Of a stretch of 64,000 nt of DNA, positions 10,931 to 20,397 are shown one piece after another; position 1 is the first letter of the stretch, and every line of letters starts with the position of its first letter. Below the pieces are notes generated by a model. The model was not told where the DNA came from, did no database searches, and worked only from the letters and a program-made list of their open reading frames with translations. Source of the DNA: Nothophaeocryptopus gaeumannii (taxonomy: Eukaryota > Ascomycota > Dothideomycetes > Mycosphaerellales > Mycosphaerellaceae); contig JASISA010000023.1 of assembly GCA_031771865.1 (NCBI GenBank), positions 868,001 through 932,000 of the forward strand, read 5' to 3'. The position numbers and the translations under genes are program-made.

Positions 10931-12211
10931 ATGCTCTCCAAGATGGCAGCCACGACCGCCCCTTTCCGCATCATTTCTCTACTCACCAGGCCCTCTTCCT
11001 TTGCGAGAACTTCACGTCAGTTTCAGAGCTTTGGCAGCAAGAGATGGGCGGCATCGAGTGGATGCGGACGAGCAGCACAAGCTACACACAGGCTTGGAAA
11101 GAGAAGGAGCGACGCGACAGCTTTGCAACCACGGGAAAAGATACAGTTCCGGCATGTGACAACCGCCTCACAACAGCAGCCTGCAGTGAGTTCTACAGAG
11201 GAGACTGTATTGGAACCATACCGGCCGCCAACTACTGGCGTGCTGGCAAGGCTGCCGGCGTCATGGGTTCCATACGCTGAGCTCATACGTCTGGACAAGC
11301 CAGCAGGGACATACTACCTCTTCCTTCCGTGCCTGTTCAGCACCCTGCTCGCAGCGCCTCTTACAGATCCCATTGTCTCGCCATTTACTGTCATGTACAC
11401 ATCTGGCCTGTTCTTTACTGGAGCCTTAATCATGCGTGGAGCTGGATGTACTATCAACGACCTCTGGGACCGCAATCTAGACCCACACGTTGCCCGCACA
11501 CGATTACGACCAATTGCGCGAGGTGCCATTACCGTCAATCAAGCCATTCCATATATAGGTATTCAACTTCTCTCCGGACTGGCCCTGCTTCTCCAATTTC
11601 CATACGTCTGCCTATTCTACGGCATCCCGAGCTTGCTTTTCGTTGCAACATATCCGCTCGCGAAGCGCGTCACAAACTATCCGCAAGCAGTGCTTGGACT
11701 TACGTTCTCATGGGGCGCTATCATGGGCTTTCCGGCACTTGGTATCGATTTGCTGTCCAACACGCCAGCACTGATCTCCACTGCATGTCTGTATGGAAGC
11801 TGTGTAGCCTGGACGATCGTCTATGATATGATCTACGCCTACCAAGATATCCGCGATGACGCCAAGGCAGGCATCAAGAGCATCGCACTTGCCCAGGAAG
11901 CCAACGCGAAGACTTTCTTGAGCGCTGTAAGCGCTGTGCAGGTTACTTTGCTCGCAGGTGCCGGCGTCGCTATCGGAGCCGGGCCAGTCTACTTTGTTGG
12001 AACGTGCGGAGGTGCTGCGTTGACTCTGGGCTACATGATCAAATGGGTCAATCTGCATGATGTCAAAGACTGCTGGTGTTGGTTTAAAAGGGGTGCTTGG
12101 CTCACAGGCGGTGCCGTCTCGCTCGGCTTGTCTGCCGAATACCTGATGCACTATCTTGGGGTCTACGATGAAGAGCAAGAGGAGCGGAGAAAGCTGAATG
12201 TCAAGGAGTGA
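10931..12211 (+). CDS. COQ2: 4-hydroxybenzoate polyprenyltransferase, mitochondrial
   Basis: 426-codon single exon from an ATG. It prenylates the ring of 4-hydroxybenzoate in ubiquinone biosynthesis at the inner mitochondrial membrane. The UbiA/COQ2 signature is clear. The first Asp-rich motif is N176-D-L-W-D-R-N-L-D184, which binds Mg-diphosphate, and the second is around D299-D310 (YDMIYAYQDIRDD). LDKPAGTYYLFLP, typical of the family, sits near residue 121. About eight to nine hydrophobic segments lie between 127 and 415. The first 75 residues are rich in Ser, Arg and Ala with few acidic residues, as in a mitochondrial presequence. Length fits fungal COQ2 (around 370-430). Intact, with no oddities. 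Confidence 0.95.
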   Translation: MLSKMAATTAPFRIISLLTRPSSFARTSRQFQSFGSKRWAASSGCGRAAQATHRLGKRRSDATALQPREKIQFRHVTTASQQQPAVSSTEETVLEPYRPPTTGVLARLPASWVPYAELIRLDKPAGTYYLFLPCLFSTLLAAPLTDPIVSPFTVMYTSGLFFTGALIMRGAGCTINDLWDRNLDPHVARTRLRPIARGAITVNQAIPYIGIQLLSGLALLLQFPYVCLFYGIPSLLFVATYPLAKRVTNYPQAVLGLTFSWGAIMGFPALGIDLLSNTPALISTACLYGSCVAWTIVYDMIYAYQDIRDDAKAGIKSIALAQEANAKTFLSAVSAVQVTLLAGAGVAIGAGPVYFVGTCGGAALTLGYMIKWVNLHDVKDCWCWFKRGAWLTGGAVSLGLSAEYLMHYLGVYDEEQEERRKLNVKE

Positions 12212-12280
12212 TCGCGTGGGATAACCAATCGCCGGGAGTGGATTCCGGCCGCGCTGAGTTGCCATCAGCACACCTCTCGC

Positions 12281-13027
12281 TCAAATCTCGTCCTGCTCAC
12301 CCTCCTCACCACGCAGCCATCCTCTCTTATAGTGTGAATCAAGCGGGTGCGCAGCCGACCCAGAGCTATACGCTCCTTGCCAATTCTCAAAATCGGTCTC
12401 GAGGTTGCCTCTCCTGACTCTCCTGAGTTCTGCGCGGACCTCTGGGATGCCTCTCTCCGCCTTCGCAATTTGATCTGGGATGAGCGCCTTCAGTTCTTTC
12501 ATCGAACGGTACTTGAACTTCCAAGAGAAAGTCGCGCCTTCACCTTCGATGGGTACCACCTCTGGCTCAGAGGACTCCTCTGCCTGGGATTTGGTTTCTC
12601 CTGAAGCGTGTGATTCGGTATTCCGGATAGTTCGCGCTATACGGATCTGGAACACGACCTCGCGTTTGATGGTATCATCGCCAGTTTCCATCGGGAAGAT
12701 CAAAGAGTGGTCCTCCACCTCTATAGGATCTTGTAAAGAACGAACGCCATCCAGAAGAACGTTGGTCGGGGTCATCTCACAGCGCCCATCAAGGTATGCG
12801 CTCACAATCAGGGCATTCCCAATCAGCTTCTTGGTGTCAAGGCATTCCACGAAGAACCCGAATTCTAGCCCTGGCTTGCTTTCGACGAAGCGCGGGATGG
12901 TGTTTGGATTTGTGGTCTCAAAATCACGAAAGGTCGGCAACCGCACGCTTTGGCCATGGCTCGGGCCCGAGAAGAGGAGGATGGCTGCTGAAAGGCCAGA
13001 GTTGGGGATCGTTTGTACTTCCGTCAT
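12281..13027 (-). CDS. Hypothetical protein, possibly DUF7918-like
   Basis: 248 codons from an ATG, uninterrupted, convergent with COQ2 (70 bp between the stops). No membrane segment or signal peptide. The N-terminal 130 residues look like a beta-rich globular domain (segments such as PRFVESKPGLEFGFFVECL). The C terminus is charged, with a helical stretch rich in Glu, Arg and Lys (about residues 175-215) and a terminal acidic run. The VESKPGLEF pattern recalls a large fungal family with a DUF7918 domain, but I recognise it only loosely. Function unknown. No intron needed. Confidence 0.65.
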   Translation of the reverse strand: MTEVQTIPNSGLSAAILLFSGPSHGQSVRLPTFRDFETTNPNTIPRFVESKPGLEFGFFVECLDTKKLIGNALIVSAYLDGRCEMTPTNVLLDGVRSLQDPIEVEDHSLIFPMETGDDTIKREVVFQIRIARTIRNTESHASGETKSQAEESSEPEVVPIEGEGATFSWKFKYRSMKELKALIPDQIAKAERGIPEVRAELRRVRRGNLETDFENWQGAYSSGSAAHPLDSHYKRGWLRGEEGEQDEI

Positions 13028-13521
13028 CGCAGCTCAGTGGCTCGTCAAGATGATAAACATGAGGCCTTCACAGGAGATGATTCATCTGATATGTGTAACA
13101 GGTGACAAACAGACATTCAGCAATCAGGTCCTAGAATCATGTGGCAGTATCTGATCACCACCTATTCGAGCACATGCTGGTTGGCACGTGAGAACGAACT
13201 CGGATGATCAGCGCGATCGAAAGTCGCCTAGGACGGCCTCATTCAATCGAGATGCAGGAGAATACGCAGAAGCTGCCTTTCGAAGACGCAATACGGAGGC
13301 CTGGACTTCACAGTCTACACTCTCTACCATATGGACTCGCCCTCAAGATATTTGGCGTCTTGTTTGTCAAACACATTAGATTGGTGCTGTAAAACTAGTC
13401 GTGAAGACGGTGTCAAGTCTCGTCACAAGCTATAATTGTCTGGGCATCAACGACTCGTCCCTGATCACCACCCCTTGATCCGATCACTCAATTCGACACT
13501 TAGCCAAGCAAAAGCTCTACG
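13028..13521. other. Intergenic between divergent genes
   Basis: Upstream region shared by the minus-strand hypothetical protein and the plus-strand secreted protein. The last ~80 bp before 13522 are C/T/A-rich, as in fungal core promoters and leaders. No gene recognised. Confidence 0.35.
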
Positions 13522-13983
13522 ATGAAGCTCTCTATCGCGATCGCACTCTCCCTCCAGGCTCATGCAGCTATCGCTTCACCTATTCCAACTCTACGTGGCA
13601 GATGGGCTCCAAATGGCATTGCTGCCAACACCGCGACTTGCCAAGTTGCCGAGATCCACGATTGCGCAGAGACTTCCAATGGCTCTACCAAGACTCGTTA
13701 TGCTCTCCTCATCGTTCGACCTTACAACGCAGATGGATGCTTGGCTATCCTCGCCACGCTTCGAGCCGGTATTATGAATACCGTGGACGCGGACATTGCA
13801 ACCTATGTTTGCAACGATGACGGCTACGGAAACACCAAGATGGCTTTCACTAGTACCCGATCCGACCAAAATGCGAACGTCAATGCCGTGGAGGCCCTGC
13901 AGACGGCTTATTCGATGGTGCCATTTGAACAGGACAAGATATGCCTGCAAAGGGCGTTCAAGCGCCCGCAAAGTGGACAGTAG
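13522..13983 (+). CDS. Small secreted cysteine-containing protein
   Basis: 153 codons from an ATG in good context (tacgATGAAG). The first ~18 residues (MKLSIAIALSLQAHAAIAS) form a signal peptide with likely cleavage after ASP or AIA. The mature protein of about 134 residues has five cysteines (in ATCQ, HDCAE, DGCLA, YVCND and KICLQ), so two disulfides plus one free thiol are possible. No known domain or transmembrane segment. Size, secretion signal and lack of recognisable homology fit the broad class of fungal small secreted or candidate effector proteins. That is an inference from form only. Confidence 0.7.
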   Translation: MKLSIAIALSLQAHAAIASPIPTLRGRWAPNGIAANTATCQVAEIHDCAETSNGSTKTRYALLIVRPYNADGCLAILATLRAGIMNTVDADIATYVCNDDGYGNTKMAFTSTRSDQNANVNAVEALQTAYSMVPFEQDKICLQRAFKRPQSGQ

Positions 13984-14067
13984 CAAAGGTTGATCGACAA
14001 GCACTATGCATTAGTCGTAGCTTTCATGTGGCGAGCCGCTTGGAATACATATACACGATTCGTGAAT

Positions 14068-14200
14068 AGTCCAATGCATATCAAAGCCATGAAGATGTAG
14101 GTTGTTAGATACCAGATCTCCCAAATCTCGCGCTGGTCCAATTCATATCAAGGCCGTGAAGATGTAGGTTGTTGATACCAGATCTCCCAGATCTCGCGCT
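14068..14200. repeat. Tandem duplication of a ~66-bp unit
   Basis: Copy 1 (14068-14134) and copy 2 (14135-14200) share caat(g/t)catatcaa(a/g)gcc(a/g)tgaagatgtaggttgtt followed by gataccagatctccca(a/g)atctcgcgct. They differ at a handful of positions, including one 1-bp indel. The repeat lies in the 3' flank of the secreted-protein gene. Confidence 0.85.
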
Positions 14201-14425
14201 AGGCCACTGCCGAGATCTCTGATCGGCGCTAAAGCAGATGCACAGACCCCATGTTTGACTTTGGCATGTCAACGATGTCATCACCAAAGCCGCAAATCCC
14301 CAAGCTTTGCGCGTAGTAGTGGTAACGATGATGGTGTCCCATTCACAGGTAAGAGGATATGTCTTTGTTGCCTCTCTCCTACGCCCGCCTTTGCCCACCA
14401 TCATAGGCTTGGTTTGGGGTTTGAG

Positions 14426-16295
14426 ATGACTGACGGCCGACCGCTACTCCCGGAGACTCAGGCATCACAGACGCGGTTCAAGATGAGCCAGAAGATGGAG
14501 GGACAGCACAGGAAGAAGAGGGTGTTGGTCGTGGGTGCTGGAGCAGCAGGTTCAACTCGCCAAGTTCGGACCAAGTCGCGTGTGTTCACAATGCTCACTT
14601 CTTGTCCCAGGAATGTCCTGCGCGTACCATCTCGCCGAACATCCCGACAAATTCGACGTTACTCTCGTAGACGCCGTCGATTACTGCGGAGGCCAAGCCT
14701 ACTCGATCCCGCTGGACAAGCAAAAGACCGGCGCATCATGGCTGAATCAGGGAGTCCAGGGAGGTTCCTATATCTTTCACCATACCCTCACCATGTTTGC
14801 GCGGAATGGGTATTGGGCAGACCCGGTGAAACTCCAGGTATCTTTTGGAAAGGGAGAGCAGTTCTGGAGTAATGTCTATCCAACAAAGCTGCTGGAGAAG
14901 CATTCGAAAGAGGTGGTCAGATTCTTCCGAATGTTGAAGATCGTAAGAGCTTTTGAATTACTCTTCGCGTTGCTGCCGATCAGCATACTCGTCAAGATCT
15001 TTCGCTTCTCAACGGAGTTCGCGAATGTGGTGGCTTTGCCTATGGTGGCTCTATTCTTGGGAACAGGAAACTTCACTCCCGAAGTACCTTCCATGATCTT
15101 GGAGAGATTGTGCACGAGCCCAACTTACGGCATGTGGTATCCACCGGATAAGAACAGCATTGCTTCGAATCTGCCACCGATGGTCGTCTTTCCAAACCTG
15201 AGCGATTTCTACGAAACGTGGAGGAAGAACTTGATCAAGAAGGGAGTCAACATCCGTCTCTCAACCGAAGTCACACGTGTTGTGAAAAGAGACAAGACCG
15301 GAGTGGTAGTCAAGATCATTGGTCGCACACCCGTCGAAGATGGCCACAACCCCAACTCCGCCTGGGTCCCCGACGACGTCGAGGGCTCCAAAGCCGACCC
15401 GGAGGCAAAAGAAACAACCGAAGAATACGACGAAATTGTCCTCTGCGTCCTCACCGACACCGCCAAACGCCTCCTCAAACCCACCATAACCTCCCTCGAA
15501 TCGCGCGTCCTAGGCTCCGCGCAATTCGCAAACGACATCACCGTCACGCATCAGGATTATGAGTATATGAAACGCCACTACGAGAATTTCTACGAGCCCA
15601 AACTCGCCGTGCAATCCATAAACGGTCAGGACATGTCCTCTCGAAACGCCTGGGCGCAAGAAAATTTCAAAGCAATGTACCTCATCCGAATGTACCCGCA
15701 AGACCTCACCAAACTCGAAATGTGTTTCGACTGCACAAACTATCAAGCCCAATTCCCACCTGAAGTGCCCTTTGAGAATCACGTATTTCAAACAATTTTC
15801 CTCAACAACGAACGAGACGGACATCTTTGGACGAAAGACGAAATCAAAAAGGATAAGATTATTAGGGAGGATTGGTGGCATCAACTCTGTCATTCCTGGA
15901 GACACTACGTAAAAGTCATCCCGTTCCTCATGTTCCTACAAGGAAAACGACACACTCGCTACGCCAGTAGTTGGACTCTCGTCAACGCCCACGAAGTAGC
16001 CTGCATTTCCGGTATCAGCGCCGCTGTGGATCTCGGCGCAACTTACCCAGCCGACTTGGAACGGGATAAATTCGCCTTCCTCGCTTTCAGACTATACAAC
16101 CTGCTTGTATACGGAAAATGGGTCAAGAGACGAGTGACCGCCAAGGGCAGCAAGGAGGCCGATGGCGAAGGCAAGAATTGGGCTACGGGGAATGAATATG
16201 GTAGCCAGTATGACGGGCCGGGCGTGAATGCGGTTGAGGAGAGGAAGATTTGGAAGGATGAGGTTCAGGCTGGAAGGAGTTTGGAGGGGTTTTAA
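14426..16295 (+). CDS. FAD/NAD(P)-binding amine-oxidase-like flavoprotein
   Basis: Two exons: about 14426..14549 and 14611..16295, with a 61-nt GT..AG intron (14550-14610). Splicing restores the dinucleotide-binding motif VLVVGAGAAG joined to MSCAYHLAEH. The start could be 14426 or the ATG at 14483; no upstream stop decides. After the Rossmann motif comes CGGQAYS, a long central region with hydrophobic stretches (around FELLFALLPISILVKIF), and a C-terminal SSWTLVNAHEVACISG..AA..LGA segment, as in flavin amine oxidase-like proteins. Length about 600 residues. Substrate unknown. The C-terminal tail is Lys/Glu-rich. It may be membrane-associated. Confidence 0.85.
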
Positions 16296-16952
16296 TGATG
16301 AGAAATGAAAAATTGGAAATGGTCAGGTAAGTTGTAGGAAACCTCACAACCAAATGGTTTGTTTACATCTCAAAATGCATACATGAGTATGTAGTGGTAT
16401 TGAGCTCAGAAGCACTGTAATTTCTCAAGGCCCAGCAGCTTTTCCTCTTTTTTCGATTGGTGCCTCTGGAAGTTTTGTTGGAAGGGAGGATTCTACACTC
16501 TCACAGCAAATAACCATCTCTATTCTTCTCCCGGAATCCAGGACGCAAAGGGTGAGGAAGCAAGCAATTGAAAGGAGAGGACAACGGATGGTGTAGAGAG
16601 GGCCAGTTTCTTCAAGGTCCCTGGCAGTTCTTGTAATCAATTGAGAGTGTTTGAGGGAGGTATGTGCAGATTCGGATCCTCACATTGTTGATGGAAAATT
16701 GAACTGTCGTATTGCCATTCGCTTATGCACTATAAGGGAGTATCCGTCGATTGATATGATCCCAGTATTGCTCGCTCGCTCGCTCGCCCGGTCGGCCGTC
16801 GTCAATGAGGAAAGAAATCATGTTAATCCCAAGTATGAGGATCGGTTTGAGCACTTCAAGCCATCCCACCCATCCCTAAACGCCAAAATCATATCATCTC
16901 CTTGTCTTTCCCGTCCTTCATATGTATACATGTATACAACCCCCTACCCCCT
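16296..16952. other. Convergent 3' intergenic region
   Basis: About 650 bp between two convergent genes. A short (gctc)n-like run, ctcgctcgctcgctcg, lies near 16770. No gene recognised; 3' UTRs are expected. Confidence 0.4.
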
Positions 16953-17741
16953 TCAAGCAGCAGCCTTCTTCAGTCCAAGCGCATCATCAACCATATCCCC
17001 CCAAATCTGCTTCATCAAACTAGCCCGCTGCTCCACCGGCACTGACATCCTCCTCAAATTCACCGCAACCCGATCTGCCATGGCATGAAAATCAATATTC
17101 ATCCCGTGACCATCCGTATTCTCCGACATAGGCAAATAAACCGCATCAGCAGACATGGTATTGATCTGCGGCTTCATAACGACCACTTCTTCCGGTTCCA
17201 CAGCCAAAGCGTTGTGGTGGATGGGATTGGGGTTGGGAGAGGAAAGGGTCGGGATGATGGGCACGCGGACTTGAGAGTAGATGTCTACGTTTTCGGGTGC
17301 GAGGACGTCGGGGAGGTAGGCAAAGTCGATTGTGGAGGAGTCGTTGTTTGCTTTGAGGGAGCGGGAGGTGTTGAAATGACGGACGTTGGGCTTAGCAAGT
17401 GACTCGACCTTCTTGTCGATCGCGGCGGTGCTAAAGGCGCGGGAGTGGGCGAGTTCGTCGGCGTTGATGCGGGCGATCAACTAGGGCTGGAGTCAGTATG
17501 GCATTGGGAGGTGGGGATTGACCTATGGAATGCAACGTACGTCCTTCTTTGAGCCGGTGGCATCGATCTGTCTGTGCTTGGCCTTAGCGCGAAGTCCGGC
17601 GACATCGCGTGGGAGGTTGAGAACGGATGGCTCCTTGTTGAGGATGGGCGTGAAGGTCGCTGGACCGGTCATATGCAGGGAGCGGGTCTGCTGGACGGCG
17701 CGGTTGGCATTGCGCGTGATGAGGAGTCTTGGGCCAGACAT
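16953..17741 (-). CDS. Probable mitochondrial protein with SAP-like motif
   Basis: Two exons on the minus strand: 17541..17741 and 16953..17480, with a 60-nt intron (gtacgt...cctag; 17481-17540). The joined protein is 242 residues. The start has a mitochondrial-targeting look (MSGPRLLITRNANRAVQQTRS). Residues ~43-75 resemble a SAP motif: LNLPRDVAGLRAKAKHRQ, then ATGSKKD, then LIARINADEL across the exon junction. The rest is Pro/Asn-rich and apparently disordered, ending in a conserved-looking Met-rich segment (HAMADRVAVNLRRM...KQIWGDMVDDA). SAP motifs often bind nucleic acid, but the fold here is inferred by eye. Function otherwise unknown. Confidence 0.75.
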
Positions 17742-20397
17742 GATGTTCTTAGGTTCTTAGGAACTCGGTCGTTGGTTGGTGAGGTGGTGTTCTTGAGTGT
17801 ACCGCAATGAGCGGCTCGTGTGAGGTTGGGGTGGTCCAGCTGAGATACCTTCAACGGAGGCAAGCACGACCAGTGCAAGTAAGTGAGTACGCTGGAGAAT
17901 AGTTGGCAGTATGCAAGAAGGTATGAGCTGGAGCAGGGGAGAGGAGTGGAAGGTCGTGAGTGGATCAGGAGCTCGAGGGAACAGTAATACTTAAGCACAA
18001 CGCATCGGGTGCGACTGGGTCATGGTGGCACAACAATGGAGCTGTTGTGAGACTTGCTGGCGCGGTTCCTCCTAGATGTTCCGGTACAGGCCAGGTACAT
18101 TGGAGCTATCAAGCCTCTCACCCGCCTGACACAAGATGTATGAGAGGTACGTGCGTGCACCATAAGCTCCCGGTCATCTTCCTCCCCTACTTCCCCGTAG
18201 TCCGCTCCCGCCTTGGATCCCGCCAAATTGTCAATGCTGCACGCTCTCGATAAGCACAAATGCAGCAGAAATAGCGGTGTACGATGTTGCGGCGTTATTC
18301 AGCTGTGTAGATTGGATGAGAGGATGGAGTGCATAAAGGTAGCCTTGCAGCTCACTCACCCAACATCTCACGTGTGTTTATGCTTTTCTACCCCACTCGA
18401 TCTACAACCCTACAGATGCTTGAAGCTGTTGCTTGTTCTTCCATGTCGCCTGCTTCATCATCAGTGCACTGCTATCACAGTCTTCGCTGGCCAGATGCGC
18501 CTCCTGTACGAGAGCTCTCATGCGGCAATTTGAGCGAACGTTACGTTGATGATGACCCGTGGAACGTCGTCTTGGCACGGATCTTGGAGCTGATAGCGCT
18601 GTTTAAAGCATATCCCGGTCCGGCATCCGAGCGTCCAGTTGCGTTCACACATTGATGTCCGGCTCGTCGTTCTCGCGTTCCTGAATACTATCCCTGCCGC
18701 TCAACATCACCTCACCCTTCTGATCGTGCCATCCGCCCTGATGAAAATACACCGAATGGACGGCGTAGTGTGGATCTGCGCACGCGTACGCTGAGATGCT
18801 GTTGACTCTCGACACGAGATGTAGCGGCTGCCAGACAGATGCATTCTGCAGGCGTTCCTGCAGAGGGTGCAGTAGCGAATGCTGACCGCTAGAGGACAGG
18901 ATAACATTCGCTTGCGCCTTGCTCGTCCGTTCGAGAAGGTGGGTGGTGGTAGATTGAAAGCAATGCGGAAAGTGCGCCCGGACGATCTAGAGGACAACGG
19001 GAAATCCGAGCAGGCCTCTGGTCGGTGTCTGCGGCGCTTCCAAGACAAAGGCGGCTCCAACGTCGTGTAATGTTTCCTCAGAATCGACCAGAGCTCTGTT
19101 CATCCGAGATTCGTTCATGTTCGTTCCTGACCTCGAGCCAAGAAGAGGACATCCTTGGAGGGCATTGATGAGGAGACATCATGATTACGGTGCTGAAATT
19201 CCTCTTGGTTTCACGAGGGCCCTTTCGGCGCATGCAATTAAATCAGAAAGCACACATACTTCGTCACCCGTGAACCGCTTGCACGTTCTCACGGATCACC
19301 AATTCATAGTGAAGCCCGCGCCGTCGGGAGACGACTGTATGTGAATGGTGCAGTGAATGGCTTTTTCTTGTGCTCGAATTCACAGCACATTGCACAACAC
19401 CCCACACCTTCAATTGCGTTTACGTTGATCAACCTTACACCTTCTGCTTGAGATTCTCAACTTGAATCTCTACAGACAAACTCAGGAAATAGCATCCTCG
19501 ACACAGCCAGTCTTCTCCATTGCTTTTCGAGCTCAGCTTTCAATATTTCTCGCGAAATCCGCAAGCAGCACACCATGTCGGGCAACTCGGGCTCTACCTC
19601 ACGCCTGCTGGAGTTGCCAGCCTTCGCCACATTACGCCGCTTCGTTTCCAGCCTCCGGCTTGAGACTCATTGTTCAAGCACATATACGACACGACTGCTT
19701 TCGTCATTGCAACACCTCAGTGCAATGAGCATCTCACACCAGAGCCGGATCATCCCGCAGAATGGAGCAGAGGCATAATCTTGCCGTTCGAAAGCGACCG
19801 GCACTGTTTCCTAGACAGCCACAAAAGATTGTGATGCATATAGCAATGAGCCGTATCGTCAATGTTACATACTTCTCCTTTCCGATGACCACCCACTCAC
19901 CCACTTACTCTCTTCATGCTTCTGGAAGAGGTGCCGTATTGTGAGCGGTAATTCAAGGCAGTCAACGCGTACAAGGAAACCGTTACAAGGAAAGCAATGT
20001 CTCAGTACGTCAAAACAAGCCAAAAAGCTGACGTATTGGGTTGGCATAGGGAGCGATGCATGGTCATGAAAGTATATCAAGTTTGCTTTAACCTCGTCAC
20101 GTATGCACAACATACGCCAGTCTTTCGCCGGTATTTACAGGTTGTTCAAAACGTTTGCAACAACTCATGCGCCGGCCGACCGTTCCGTGTCGCTCCCGTT
20201 CCCTCCTATCCGAATGCTCTGTCAACTGTGAAAGAGGGCCGGACGATTTGAGTGATTACAAAAGGAAGCCGCTCCGTTCAGAATCCCATTTCGTGCCCAC
20301 ATTGTTTGTAATTCAAGAGCCAGCTGAAAGAGAGTGTCGCCAAGCTCAAGAGTGTTTGACAACAAAGCCATCCTGCAGCTGGGATCTGCTGGAGCCT
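17742..20397. other. Gene-poor stretch between two minus-strand genes
   Basis: About 2.65 kb with no confident gene. The left end holds the promoter of the SAP-like gene. The only hint is the small frame at 19575-19778, listed separately. Confidence 0.4.
19575..19778 (+). CDS. Possible small protein, uncertain
   Basis: A 67-codon frame from ATG in strong context (cacaccATGTCG), preceded by ~180 bp of C/T/A-rich, leader-like sequence. The protein is Ser/Leu-rich with no known motif. It may be the first exon of a spliced gene, but I could not find a convincing continuation. Included only because of its start context. Confidence 0.2.
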   Translation: MSGNSGSTSRLLELPAFATLRRFVSSLRLETHCSSTYTTRLLSSLQHLSAMSISHQSRIIPQNGAEA

